This document shows, piece by piece, positions 37,801 to 50,612 of a stretch of 64,000 nucleotides of DNA. Made by a program: the position numbers and the translations under genes. The notes under the pieces were generated by a model. It had not been told where the DNA came from, did not search any database, and was given only the letters and a program-made list of their open reading frames with translations. Source of the stretch: Xestospongia bergquistia (lineage: Eukaryota; Porifera; Demospongiae; Haplosclerida; Petrosiidae). Location: assembly GCA_963965975.1 (NCBI GenBank), contig OZ014420.1:5482001-5546000 (forward strand), in the 5' to 3' direction. Numbering within the stretch: the stretch's first letter is position 1; each line of letters starts with the position of its first letter.

Positions 37801-38865
37801 TTTATCTTGAGTAACTTGAGGTATTTTATCAACTTGTCCTCTTAACATACACCATTGTTTCTGTAGTATTGTTTGAGGAGTGGCATGTCTGTCTTGTGTT
37901 TGTAGTAGTGCTAATTTTCCAAAGAAGTCTTGTCCAACTGGTGGTGGCCAGTCTGTAGGGACAATAGGTTGGTATTTGTATTGGTCTATCATAATATCAC
38001 GATATCGCTGGACATCAGAATCTAATGAATTGATGGGTGGATCATCATTATCAGTACATTCACCTTGATGAAGTAAGACACATTAAAGTAAAGTAAATTA
38101 ATACATTAATTAACTCACCTAATTGTTGTAATATAAAGGTAGTAATCTCTATTAGTCTCTGATGTTGTTGGTTTCTTAATTCATGACAAATGTTCACTAG
38201 ATACTGGTATGGATCTCTATGTGCCTTTAACTGTCTCTGTAACACACCTACCAACTTACTAGATTTTACAAAGTCACTCTCTCCTTTTGTTGTCAATATG
38301 TCATTGAAAGTCTCAAATGGTATTAGTCCTTTAGCATACAGTACATTAGTTACACTGGTAAGGATAGGAGTAATGATACCACTAAGATCAGGAAAGTGAG
38401 TACGAAATAATTCACTTGGAGTGAGTGAACCTATACAATATTACAACAGTATATTACAATATTACAGTACAATACAATATTACAATAGTACATGACATAA
38501 TAGTAAGTCTTAGAGCATTACTTGATGTCAATTCTATTGAAGTAAATGAGACATAGTCCCTGTATCAGTTATATGTTTTAATATTTACCTGTTTTAGGTC
38601 CAGGATTGAGTTCAATATCACCTGATAAAATGAGGAGAAGTAAGAGAAATAAAACTAGAGAGAAGGTCAGGTTACCACCACCCTCATCTCCAGACCATAG
38701 TGACTCCACCCATCCTGAGATATCAGTAGTAGTTCCCTTTTTAGTAGTACATGGTATCTGATGACAATACCATAATCCAATATTAACTCTCCATTGTGTG
38801 GTATCAATCATGTCTAAAAGATGGCTTGTATCACAGGAAGGAAGTTGCACCCCTTTGAAAACCAC
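34849..38865 (-). CDS. NLR B: 2A leader, CARD-like, NACHT, LRR; hybrid of A and C
   Basis: Exons 38589-38865, 38119-38430 and 34849-38063, 1,267 residues, with the same domain order as NLR A: hydrophobic leader, GDIELNPGP at 38596-38622, CARD-like, NACHT Walker A at 307-315, LRR. From the start to residue about 550 the protein is identical to NLR A. From residue about 626 to the C-terminus (LPIIVLC) it is identical to NLR C. The switch lies between codons 550 (Leu as in A; His in C) and 626 (Asn as in C; His in A). So B combines the effector and NACHT of A with the LRR surface of C. Frame is fully open, so the chimera is probably expressible. Confidence 0.9.
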
Positions 38866-39359
38866 AGAACATGTGATCTCATTATAATAACTGCATATTA
38901 AAGTTAACTAATATCTATTAATTTTTCTATATATCATTAATACAATCAATTTGAGTATTATTAATAGTACTGTGCAAATAGCACAGTGAAAGGACTTGAA
39001 TGTTTTTATAAATGTATCAGTCTACAATACAAACAACAACAATAACTGTCAGTAAGTTATGATAATTTTTATATTAACCATGGTTCATTATATTAACCAT
39101 GGTTCATTATATTAACCATGGTTCATTATATTAACCATGGTTCATCTAGTGTTAAAGTAGAGAAAGGAGGATCTATTGGAGTAGATATTTTAACTGGAGT
39201 TACAACAGGAGCAACATTAGTAGCTAAAGAAAGAAATAACATTATCAATCCTTCTATCTCTCAATTTAATACTGTTCAGTCTACCCATCATAAAATCCAT
39301 GTAATTTACAATATAGTAATGACACCAAGGGACATTACAACATAAAAGTTATAGCTATA
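38866..39359. other. Spacer between NLR B and STRAD B with 19-bp tandem repeat
   Basis: Same content as the spacer after NLR A, including four copies of the ATTAACCATGGTTCATTAT repeat at about 39073-39143. No gene called. Confidence 0.6.
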
Positions 39360-41409
39360 CTAACCACTATCAATTTGAGGAGGTGGATTTAATTGATCAG
39401 TATTGAGTGGTACTACAGGTAATAATAGTTCCTTCAATGATGGTAAACCCTGAGACTTTTTACGAGACTACAAGTATACAAAACATAAGAGTGATCCACA
39501 CTATACTGAGTAAAATACCTTTAAAAATGTAAAAGATAATAGTTTAGTTGTATTAGGACGATGCTGTGGATTAGGATCAACGCATATATCTACTACCTGT
39601 GAGATGAGAGAAAGAGGGGAAAAAGAAAGGTGTTAAAAGGAATGATATATACACTCTCAACATACTTTAAAGAATGTTTTAGAGAAGTGTTGTATAGGAT
39701 CTTCATCATCCTGTCTTCTGAGGAGCATAGGAGGATGACCCCTTAATTTTAACATCATTATCTAAGTAACTTAATAATCAAATATATAACCAGATTTATC
39801 AGTACTTCAGTTAAAGGTAGACCAGCAAATGGAGCTTCTCCAGTAGCCAGTTCAAGTGCAGCAATACCAATACTTCAATAACAATAATAATATCAATTGT
39901 GTTTTGAGTTTAATAACAGTACCTGTAAATATCAGATTTATAAGTATATCCTGCTATATCTTGAGCTAATACTTCAGGGGCTAACCAACATATGTTATCA
40001 CCAGCTCCTGAAAAATGACCATGAAGAGCCTGAGAGGCAGAGAGTGAGAGAGAGATCTCTATACTTATTTTATCTGTCCTACTTTTCTCCTAGCTCCACC
40101 TTCCACCATTGGTACCAAACTTCTAATACCAGAGAGCTTCACCACACCACTTTCATGAATGAGAAAATGTTTAGCTCTAATACTCCTAACAAATCATTAA
40201 CACAATCAATAATATATTATACTAAGTAGTTAGTTAGTTACCTGTGTACATAACCCAATGAATGTACATAATGTAATCCTCTAACAATATCTCTAAGTAT
40301 AATAGCAATAACATTCTCTTGGAAACCATTATTAAAATGTTTAGCTGAATGCATTAGATCAGCACAGGAACCTATGAAAAACAGACAGATGGAGATTTAA
40401 TAGTTGATATAACTATTACATAATATACCATAATGCATTAGTGGTTGTATTGCCCAGAGAGAAGAACCTGATACAAAACAACAGTAATATGAGAGGACAT
40501 TAGGATGAGAGAGAAGAGATGATATTTTCATTTCGTGTTGAATCTAAAAATAAATAAATATTGATTTATGACAGAGTATTTAAAATAAACTAGAACTGCC
40601 AAAAAATTGAAACATAAATTAAAAATATGACAAAAGTTAGCTGATTTTTGACATAATAAAAACAATTAAATAATGACAACCACTCAAATATAATTTATAT
40701 GATTAATATTTTAATAGCATATTTCATAGCTACATTATATAAAATTATTGTCAATTATAGAATTAATAACTCCTGCTAAGAATCCTAATTTATGTTAAAA
40801 CAACAAATCTGACATCGAGGCCTTACTTCCTCTAACTTCTCAGTGTTAAATTCTTCAAGATCAAGTTGTCTTACTACACAAAATGATCTACTACGTTTGT
40901 GGCGAGCTAAGTTAATAATAGCTACACCATAACATCCTATGCCTAATAAACGAGAAAGGGTGGAGTCTATAGAGGTGGGTGTGGTCTTACCAGTGGACTG
41001 AAACAGGTCATAGTCTGTACTGAGTACAGTGAGTCCATGATGTAGTGGTGAGGGAGTAGGATATGGAGAGATTGACGATGATAGAGAAGAGGAAAAAGCA
41101 GGAGAGATGACATCACTACTCCTACTAGAATCCTAGAAGGGAGATACTCCTATCAATAATGGTGATTAAATATTAATATATATTTTCAATACAGGGAAAT
41201 AATATTATATTAATTAGGTCAGGGGTCAGGTTAATATCATACATTACCAGTACAGTAACTTTCTATTACATTGTTCATGCTAAACGTTTATAAGACAAGT
41301 ATGTACTATATATTCAGTATGAGTCTCCATAGTAACTACTGAAATTAATTTATAATACAGGTACCAGTAATGTTGTTCTCGTTGCTGTACTATCTGCTCC
41401 TGTTGCCAT
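39360..41409 (-). CDS. STRAD: STRAD-like pseudokinase, copy B, complete
   Basis: Lies 9,119 bases from copy A and is the same throughout as far as I can read, with the same ten exons (41365-41409 down to 39360-39467) and the same 386-residue product. It carries the same pseudokinase replacements: Arg for the ATP-binding Lys, HRAKHFL for HRDLKxxN, LSG for DFG. Lack of any difference in introns as well as exons indicates a very recent duplication with the flanking NLR. Two full-length copies may raise dosage of the LKB1 cofactor; whether either is the ancestral gene cannot be told from this window. Confidence 0.83.
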
Positions 41410-41542
41410 GGTAACAACCCATGGTGTGTCTACAACAACAACTTGAGACAGCTTAGAACTGCAACATGGCACCTGTTACAGTAAAAGATAGAGTCAGTAA
41501 CAGTAGGTTGAAACACCAAAGCTATCCTAGTGACGATAGTCA

Positions 41543-42142
41543 ACAAACTCTTTAGCTGTTTCTAATAAGTTTGTTATCAGTACTGTCCATATGTGTATGT
41601 AACAACATGACATGGTTTAATCGTTCTTTGGTCATAGTACTTTGTTGGTACTTTTTAGTCAGCATAAGGTTGAAAATGTGCGTTCTGCTGTAACAGAAGT
41701 CATTGGTACAGTTACATACTGCCTAATGTGTTATTGTGTACATAGTCTTGAGTGCAAATTGGGGGGGGGGGGGGCAGCCCCCCTGCCCCCCCCCTTTCCT
41801 ACCCCTATGGTAACTGATATTGTTAATTAGATATTTATAGAAATAAATGACACATAATGTATCTATTATATTTCTATATAGTGATGGTATTACTGAGGAA
41901 TATCTTCGCAGTCTATTTACATCTACTGGTGGTAATGTAGTCAACTTCCGTTTCTTTCAGTTAGTTATATCTTCTCTTGTCTGTATAACTTTCTCTTTTT
42001 CTCTCTTAGAAATGATCTACGTATGGCTCTAGTTCAGATGTCTTCAGTAGAGGAAGCTATCAATGCTCTCATTGTCACTCATAATCATAAAATCAGTGAA
42101 ACCAATCATCTCCGAGTTACCTTCTCAAAGAACACTCTCTAA
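41543..42142 (+). pseudogene. PTBP 3' fragment, unit 4 (last two exons)
   Basis: Same structure as the unit 3 fragment, with a G14 tract where unit 3 has G13, then the last two PTBP exons to TAA at 42140-42142. Intact frames, no upstream exons. Confidence 0.88.
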
Positions 42143-43968
42143 GCGATCATCATTACTGGTCACACCCCCTAATTATATTTCAAGTCTTGCTTTAGGCATA
42201 TTGTGTGCTATTTCAAACTAAAATTTTATGTTTTTTTCTTTAAAATCTTTGTCTTTCTTTTTTCATTAGAAGTCTTGTCTTTTGATAACTTTGTCTACTG
42301 AAATAATTTAGTAGAATAAAAGAATTAGAGGGGAAGTAGTTATTATGATGACGTCATTATTATAGTTACTAACCATCTCTACCCACGTGTAATTAGATCA
42401 ATTCAGCTGATATTAACTTGTCTGTGTGTTAATTGAAGACTGTATTGTCTTGTTCATTGAATTCTATTTATTATAAATATATGCTGTCTGTCTTTAAGTA
42501 AAGAGAAGAGAACTACAATAAGTTCTTTTGAATATTATTGTTATTACAGGACTCTGTCAAGACAGTTCACATTAATTATAGCAGCTGTAAGTCATACTGT
42601 TCATCTATTGTTAGTATTTGTTACTTCACTAGACAATATGACATCATTATTATCAGATATTACTATATAATAGTTAGACACTGAGGTCAGGTATTAACAT
42701 TATTTATCATAACAGTACTAATTTACATGAGGACTTATTTTCACAGATAGCTAGTGCTACTCAACCACAAAAATTAAGATATATTACCATGTTAAACAAT
42801 GCCCCTTTAATTAATAGTTGATCTTGCTGTCATTTCAATTCTGCCAATTCTCAAGATTCAGAATAATGACATAACAATAAGTTAATTAACATATCTTTCT
42901 ACTTAATTCTGTAAGTTGCTATTTGTCACAATCACAGAAGATCACAAGTAACTAGTATAAGTAACAGTCCATTAATAATATGTGATTATCTTACTCTAAG
43001 ACTCAATGTTAACAAACTTACATTAACTGATTTCTTACTCCTGTATTCAGTATTTATCTCATAAAAAAGTAACTATTTGTATAGAGACTTTACTCGTCCT
43101 GATCTACCAGCTGGAGATCAAGAGACTGTGTCACTCCCTGACCTCTCAGCATATGGTATAATAGTATATGTGTATGTGTGTGTGTGTGTGTATCTATATA
43201 TGTCTGTATCTAGGTCTTCATCCTGCTCTACTTCAATCTCCAGGTAGTAAGTTATTTATTTTATTAGATATAGAATGTTTTGTTTAGCATTCTCTCAACT
43301 TTGTGCTGCTCTTATTGCTCTGGGTATTCAAGGAGGATAGACAAATAAACAGATTGATGGATAGATTAAATAATAAATTAATATCAGATAATTAAATGAT
43401 ATATTTGATATAAAACAGTGTCCTCCTATGTAAGTGTATTATATTAAACATCTATTAACATAATTGAAGTTGTACATGTGAATAATTAACTTAATATTTC
43501 AAATCCAGTGTTTAGATAATCAAATAAAATATAATGAGACTATATATTTAAAATCTTTATCAGCTCACAATTCATACACAATGTAATGTTTACAGTATAA
43601 ATTATTAATGTTTAATATTTAATTATTACTTTAAATCATATTATAAGAGGAACAAACAAGTAAATAAAAACATTTTCTAAAAATGAAGTAAACATAGAGA
43701 TAATTAATATTATTTCATTACAAATAATACAAACAAGATAATAATAATAACAGTTGTATTATATCTACATAATAGTACAGGTATAATAAACAAACAAAGG
43801 ATGTTTACTAATTAAAAAAGTATAGATCTAAAGTCACTTTATTAATATCAGTTATATTATGTCCCTGTACTATTATAGTAATGATAATATAATTGATATT
43901 ACTACTATTTTGTTTGTATTCATTGTATGTAGATCATATTATTAATACATGAGGTAGCTCAGTTATAA
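42143..43968. repeat. PTBP 3' flank module, unit 4
   Basis: Near-identical to 33023-34848, with the stray PTBP exon trio at about 43082-43335, leading into the NLR C stop codon. Confidence 0.82.
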
Positions 43969-46900
43969 TTAACACAGGACTATTATTGGTAGAGGTTTCA
44001 ATGGTTGTTGTTGTATGTGTGTGTCAATTAATGTCTTCTCTTGTGATTTTAGAGTATCCCATAGGACTGATAACACAATCACTAACTTGATTCTAATGTA
44101 CTGAATTGTGGGATGAAGAAAGACAGTTTGGTAAAAGTGTTGTGATACTTCTATCCAGTTAGGTTGAGATAGTTGATTGTAAATATAATCACATTGTATG
44201 TAGAGAAGTCTCATAGTTGTGTCTGACTTTAACATGTTACTAATAAGAGGTACTCCCTGTTCATAGAACAATGATGTCATTATTTGTTTTATCTCTTCAT
44301 AACTACAGTCACAGGACACACATAACTGATCTAGTGTGAAGTTCACTTTAAGTTCTGTGAGTTTGTTCTTATGAGAGATAACATTAAATAAAGTTGTTAT
44401 CTGTTCAAAGTTAGTATCTGACAGTGGAATGGGTACATTCAACTCCTGTAGACTAGTATTGTGTGAGAGACCACTTGTTAGAAATGATAGGTAAGTACTA
44501 GGAATGGTACTAGTTAAGACGATAGTGTCAATCTCAAAAAATTCTATTGTTTCGTTTACTGTTAACATGTCTTGTAAACTAGGACCCATACTGTCATAGA
44601 TGGTATTGTCCCATATCACTACTTTCAAAGCCTTTAGTGTAGTATTATTCTGTAGAATAGTAAATAGTTCAATAACACTCTCAGCTGTGTTTAGTGATAG
44701 TTCAAGTTGTTGCAGATTAGGATGACATTGAAATAATAGAGGTAGTGGTGCTGAGTATATTCTATGATCTAGTATAAGACAATGTAGTCCTTTGATATGT
44801 TGAGGAAATAATGATGTCTGTTCACAATCCAACCATCGTAATTTGCTCTCCAGAGCAATAAGTGGTGTGTTCACTATATCTGGTGATAAGACATTAGGTA
44901 TGTTCAGTTTAAGAGATTGTATTGTGTGATTGTCTCTTACTAGTTTATCATAAATCTCTTTGCTTAGTATATCTTCTCTCCATTCTAGATCATCACATTT
45001 GAGTGAAAATGTTTGAATTGATTTGTTTCTTGTTACTCCTTTAATCACACTGTAGACTGTATTATCAATATCACTAGAGAGATTCGGTATACCTCTAACT
45101 AAACTTGTAATATCTAGTACTAGTTCTTGTAGTGTGCTGTTAATATATAAACTTTCCTCTAATTCTGATAAAATCCTCTTGTCTATCTGTATATAGTCTT
45201 CACCAGGTTTTAGTTCTCCATTGTATGTTGTTTTAAAGTATAGTATCTTTAGATGTTGTAGTTTTATTAAGTACAGTAGTACAAGAGTAACATCAGATGT
45301 ATCCTGTGGTGTATGTGAGTGTAATGTAATATAACACTCTTGAAGATTGTGAGAGAATGATGACTGAAATAATTTCACAAATAACTTAATAGCCTTTTGG
45401 TCTTTGTCTATAAACCACACCTCTATCTCTAGTCTTTTACAGTTAACATTGTTCATCAATGTATTAGTAAGGAGTTGTACTTGTTGTCCATTTAGATCTC
45501 CCAGGTCCAAATAATTCCATGTTATGTTAGAGTTGTTAAAGAAAAATCCAATGCATAGTATATCATATAATGATGATCTTAGTCTATGGAGGCAAAGTGA
45601 GTGGTTCTTTATAGATTGTGATAATGTTTGACATAATTTGATGTTCTGTGATTCATATAACAGTTGGAAGACAATGCCATCCCATTCATCAGAGAGAAGA
45701 GAAAAAATGTGTGGCCTAACAGTTGTTGAATTCTGATTGAAATGGGAGTAGTAACACTTCTCAAATCCAAACAATGGTCTCCTTTTACATTGTAGGTCAA
45801 GTTCTTTGTTAAAATATTGTTGATAGCTCTCATCTTCAAGGTGAGTTAGACCTGCTACAAACATCAGACACATTCTAAAGTGATCATTATCAAAATTTTC
45901 TGAAAACACTTCCTCTGTCTTCTCATACTTAGCTATCCACCATGCTGCTAGAAATTCCTGGATACTCAGGTGAAGAAATTGATACCTCTTCTCAATACCT
46001 ACAATAAATGTTGTCATTAGTCCAAGATAACCTTCCTTCTCTGATTGACCAAGAGACTGACAGAGTTGAATTGAAGAAAATGTCATTTTTGGATTGTTTT
46101 CTTTCAAACTGAGGTAAGCAAAGTGACAAATCTCTTTAAATGTTGTATCTAAGACTGATGGTAAATGATAAAGGCTATATACTTGTACAGGTTCTATATT
46201 GTCAACTCTTTTTTCAACGTGTCTTCTGATAGTTTGTAGGATAAAATTCTCATACAATTCTGTGAGTGTTATTGGTAACTGTCCATCTGACTGACGATAA
46301 ACTGAGATAACTATTGAACAGACTAGTGGTACATAACACAATGACTGGACATCACCTCGCAATTTAAGATCTTGAATAAGTTTCTCAGCTAGTTGTAGTT
46401 GTTTTTCTAGTTTACCTATGACTACTACCTCGATCTCCTCCTCTGAAAATCCCAACACTTCAACATGTCTGTTAACTGAAGATAATTTTAACAGTGAGTA
46501 AGAGGCATAGCTACGAGAGGTAACAATTACTGAACATTTGGCTAATATCTCTCTATGAATTATTCTAGCTGCTAGTGAGGATTGTCTGAGATCTGTACTT
46601 AATTCATCCCAGCCATCGAAGATTATAAGTAATCCTTGTCCATGTATATTTTGCAACCATTCAGTGACAGTAGTAACTTCATTACAATCATATGTGTACT
46701 TAAGAAGTTGTTTCAATTCATTAGCTTGAGCCACCTTGTCATTTCTAAGAGGACAGTATAGTACCAAGTCATATTGTTCATGTGTAAATTCTCCTTTAGC
46801 CCACATATTTAACAGTTTACGACAGAGTGTTGTCTTACCAATACCAGGAGGACCATCAACTATTACTCTAAGAGACTGACCACTATCACATGGTTTAAGA

Positions 46901-47958
46901 ACATCCTGGATATCTATCTGTTTATCTTGAGTAACTTGAGGTATTTTATCAACTTGTCCTCTTAACATACACCATTGTTTATGTAATATTGTTTGTGGAG
47001 TAGCATGTCTGTCTTGTGTTTGTAGTAGTGCTAATTTTCCAAAGAAGTCTTGTCCAACTGGTGGTGGCCAGTCTGTAGGGACAATAGGTTGGTATTTGTA
47101 TTGGTCTATCATGATGTTGCAATATCGCTGAACATCAGGGTCTAATGTACTGGTGGGTGGAGCATCATCATCAGTACATTCACCTTAATGAAGTAAGGTA
47201 CATAGTAAGGTAAAGGAATATATTAATTGACTCACCTAATTGTTGTAATATAAAGGTAGTAATCTCTCTTAGTCTCTGATGTTGTTGGTTTCTAAATACA
47301 TGACATATATTCACTAGATACTGGTATGGATCTCTATGTGCTTTTAACTGTCTCTGTAACACACCTACCAACTTACTAGATTTTACCAAATCACTCTCTC
47401 CTTTTGTTGTCAATATGTCATTGCAAGTCTCAAATGATATCAGTCCTTTAGCATACAGTACATTAGTTACACTGGTAAGGATAGGAGTAATGATATCACT
47501 AAGATCAGCAAAGTGAGTACGAAATAGTTCACTTGGAGTGAGTGAATCTATACAATATTACAACAGTATATTACAATATTACAATACAATACAATATTAC
47601 AATAGTACATGACATAATAGTAAGTCTTAGAGCATTACTTGATGTTAATTTTATTGAAGTAAATAAGACATAGTCCCTGTATCAGTTATATGTTTTAATA
47701 TTTACCTGTTTTAGGTCCAGGATTGAGTTCAATATCACCTGATAAAATGAGGAGAAGTAAGAGAAATAAAACTAGAGAGAAGGTCAGGTTACCACCACCC
47801 TCATCTCCAGACCATAGTGACTCCACCCATCCTGAGATATCAATAGTAGTTCCCTTTTTAGTAGTATATGGTATCTGATGACAATACCATAATCCAATAC
47901 TAACTCTCCATTGTGTGGTATCAATCATTATTAGAAGATATAGCAAATAAACTAACAC
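43969..47958 (-). CDS. NLR C: 2A leader, CARD-like, NACHT, LRR
   Basis: Exons 47706-47958, 47236-47547 and 43969-47183, phases consistent, 1,259 residues. The leader begins MLVYLLYLLIMIDTTQWRV, more hydrophobic at its N-terminus than in A/B, and ends in GDIELNPGP (47713-47739). The CARD-like exon differs from A/B by a few residues (ICHVFRNQQHQRLREI). NACHT Walker A GPPGIGKTT is at about 299-307. The N-terminal half differs from A and B at many sites (ILHKQWC, TTLCRKLLNMWAKGEFTHEQYDLV, EEEIEVVVIGKLEKQLQ), while the LRR half is identical to B. No STRAD gene lies upstream; a decayed PTBP first-exon region and an unrelated gene follow instead. Confidence 0.88.
47713..47739 (-). other. 2A-like motif, NLR C
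   Basis: GDIELNPGP after a Leu-rich helix, identical to NLR A and B although the N-terminal residues of the leader differ, so the helix plus 2A block is the conserved part. Confidence 0.85.
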
Positions 47959-48159
47959 ATAAATAGCAACTGTTAAGATCCACCCACTTTGTTAAGATTA
48001 GAGTAAAATAATATTCATTAATGGATACTGACCTCAATGTTATACTCATGAATATTAGTTGTAGTTAAATAGAATTCACTTACCACATAATGACAAAATG
48101 ATTTTATTATTAGAGTTGTATTTGTAATATATTTTGTTTGTGTGTGTATGTCTTAACTC

Positions 48160-48320
48160 TCTAATTTACTTTCACTTTCACTTTTCACTGTTTAATCTTG
48201 TATGAGGAAACTATTCCTCTCCTCTCATAGTTATTCTTTCTTCTCTTTCTCTTTTCTACTTACTAATGGAATTAGAATCTGTACATTGCATGACATGTAC
48301 CAGTTAGTTGTGTGTATACA
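48160..48320 (+). pseudogene. Remnant of PTBP first exon and upstream CT-rich region
   Basis: CTCTCATAGTTATTCTTTCT and ATGGAATTAGAATCTG (48266-48281) match the PTBP start region at about 6830-6890, then about 20 bases are lost and homology resumes at CATGACATGTACCAGTTAG. The start codon survives but the exon's donor is gone. Confidence 0.75.
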
Positions 48321-48590
48321 CTACTGAACTGATATATCTGAATTTCATTGAAGAATAATTGAAAGCTTTAGTTGAAAAGTATTGGAAAAATATTGAAAAA
48401 ACATCCCAAACTATCTGAAAAGTATTTGATTTTGTGCAGCACAAAACATCTAAAATAAATATAAAATTTGTCTGAAAATCATTGCAATTTCAGTATATAT
48501 AACTGTATATAATAATTATATTAAAATGAAATGATAAATTTTGTGGGACATAAATTAACACAATCAAATCAAGAAAACAGGTACTTTTGA

Positions 48591-49860
48591 TCAGTGATCA
48601 AATATCCATTGTTTTTTTGGTTTTGGTATCCTTTTACCAGTCTCCACAGAGGGCACAGAGATGTCTTTTGAAGGTGGTACACCAATAATATATCCTCCAC
48701 TAAGTACATTTTCCTTTATTATTTCTGTTTTCCACACAAATACATCACCCTTCTGTAAAAGTTAATTGATACCTGATATGTAATCATGTTATAATAGATT
48801 AACAAACCTCTAGATGATTGAAATATGTCTTATTTCCGACTTCCTTTGGTAATTCAGGATCGATAATTGTTGCACCATATCCATCCAATAAATTGTCTTC
48901 AAATACAACTTCTGCATACATATGTCCATCTAAACAATATTAACAACATTAACAACATTAACAACATTAACAACATTAACAATATTAACAATATTAACAA
49001 CATTAACAACATTAACAACATTAACAATATTAACAATATTAACAACATTAACAACATTAACAATATTAACAATATTAACAACATTAACAACATTAACAAT
49101 ATTAACAATATTAACAACACTAACAATATTAACAACACTAACAATATTAACAACATTAACAACATTAACAATATTAACAACACTAACAATATTAACAACA
49201 TTAACAACATTAACAATATTAACAATATTAACAACATTAACAACATTAACAATATTAACAATATTAACAACACTAACAATATTAACAACACTAACAATAT
49301 TAACAACATTAACAACATTAACAATATTAACAACATTAACAACATTAACAATATTAACAATATTAACAATATTAACAACATTAACAATATTAACAACATT
49401 AACAATATTAACAACATTAACAATATTAACAATATTAACAACATTAACAATATTAACAATATTAACAACATTAACAATATTAACAATATTAACAACATTA
49501 ACAACATTAACAATATTAACAACATTAACAACATTAACAATATTAACAACATTAACAACATTAACAATATTAACAACATTAACAACATTAACAATATTAA
49601 CAACATTAACAATATTAACAACATAATACTGTACTCTTGGTTCAAAAAAACACAAACCATCACAAAAATTTACAAAAGTTGCAGCGGCTAAATTTTGTCC
49701 ATGGTAACTAATTAAAATAGGATTCCTGTACAATTAAAAGCAATTAATTAATATCTCATTGCAGGCTAAATACCCTGTCTTCAACTTGGACCCACAATCC
49801 ACACTAGCACTCTGTAGCTTGACAATATTAAGTTGACAGAATTTAATAACAAATACCTTT
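48591..49860 (-). CDS. Unrecognised gene fragment, at least three exons
   Basis: Three exons read well on the minus strand: about 49623-49725 (NPILISYHGQNLAAATFVNF, then CFFEPRVQYY), 48808-48929 (GHMYAEVVFEDNLLDGYGAT, then NKTYFNHLE) and 48591-48752 (KGDVFVWKTEIIKENVLSGG, ending KQWIFDH then TGA). The last two join in phase 0 with clean splice sites. The join between the first two, across a 690-base microsatellite intron, is not phase-consistent as drawn, so an exon boundary is wrong, an exon is missing, or the gene is dead. A weaker upstream exon (KFCQLNIVKLQSASVDCGSK) may lie near 49775-49845. I do not recognise the family. The gene interrupts the PTBP-NLR array between NLR C and D. Confidence 0.45.
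48936..49622. repeat. 9-bp microsatellite (AACAAYATT)n, about 76 copies
   Basis: Almost pure alternation of AACAACATT and AACAATATT, with a few AACAACACT variants, over 687 bases. The period of nine with no stop codon leaves several frames open on both strands (poly-Ile-Asn-Asn, Leu-Met-Leu, Val-Val-Asn-type), which explains the long apparent reading frames here. It lies in an intron of the unrecognised gene. Confidence 0.95.
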
Positions 49861-49919
49861 GACCTTCTCTTCGTTTTTGATTTATATATGACTATAGCAT
49901 TTTTACATTGTGTTCAATA

Positions 49920-50612
49920 ATCACTAGCCCTATGTAGTATTTAGAGTAATTGATAGTGTGGTATTTAGTAATGGTCTGTCTCCTCCTCCTTCCTCTTCTT
50001 TATATCCTTCTTCCTATTCTCTTTGCCCTTTTATTTACTTACTTTCTCTTTTCATTCTTTAGCCTCGTATGGAGGAAACTGTTCCTACTGTTGCTACCTC
50101 TACATCTCGTGTTCTTCATGTCCGTAATTTACCTACTGAAGTATTAGAGAAGGAAATATGGATGTTAGCTTCTCCCTTTGGAATGGTAAACATAGTAATG
50201 TTATCATCTTCTGACTAATGTTGGTGTCTGTAGGTGAACAAAATTTTGATGTTAAAGCAAAAGAATCAAGCTTTTATTGAAATGGGAGATATAGGATCTG
50301 CTCGTAACATGGTTGAGTGTTTCTCAGCTAGACCAGCTCAAATAAGGTAACAATATATAGTATTAGAGAAGGAAGTACTACCTACTATGATAGTATGTGT
50401 GTGTAACTACAAAGATTTTGTTTGTAATGTTTGTAGTCAATCTGTACTACATAGTAATATATCATTAGTAATATGACATAGCAATGTAGACAAGTTGTCT
50501 CAAGTTGTCATTTAAATATCTATCTATCATTTCTATAATTATAGTGTTATAACATATACTGTTTAATATTGATGTATGTTCTTTGATATCTACAGTATCT
50601 TTGATATCTAAA
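49920..50612 (+). pseudogene. PTBP 5' fragment, unit 5 (RRM1 exons only)
   Basis: Copies of the PTBP exons at 7247-7369 and 7418-7530 with flanking introns, at about 50063-50185 and 50234-50346, encoding [20 protein letters not shown] and [20 protein letters not shown]. At about 50596 the sequence jumps from the end of the next intron (GATATCTACAG) to the intron before the DFTRPD exon, deleting all of RRM2. The remaining genes' exons are only those of the 3' module trio. Confidence 0.85.

Noticed and set aside
48867..49733. Three long overlapping open frames on both strands (254-274 codons)
   Set aside because: They are made almost wholly of a 9-base microsatellite with no stop codons in several frames; composition is not protein-like.
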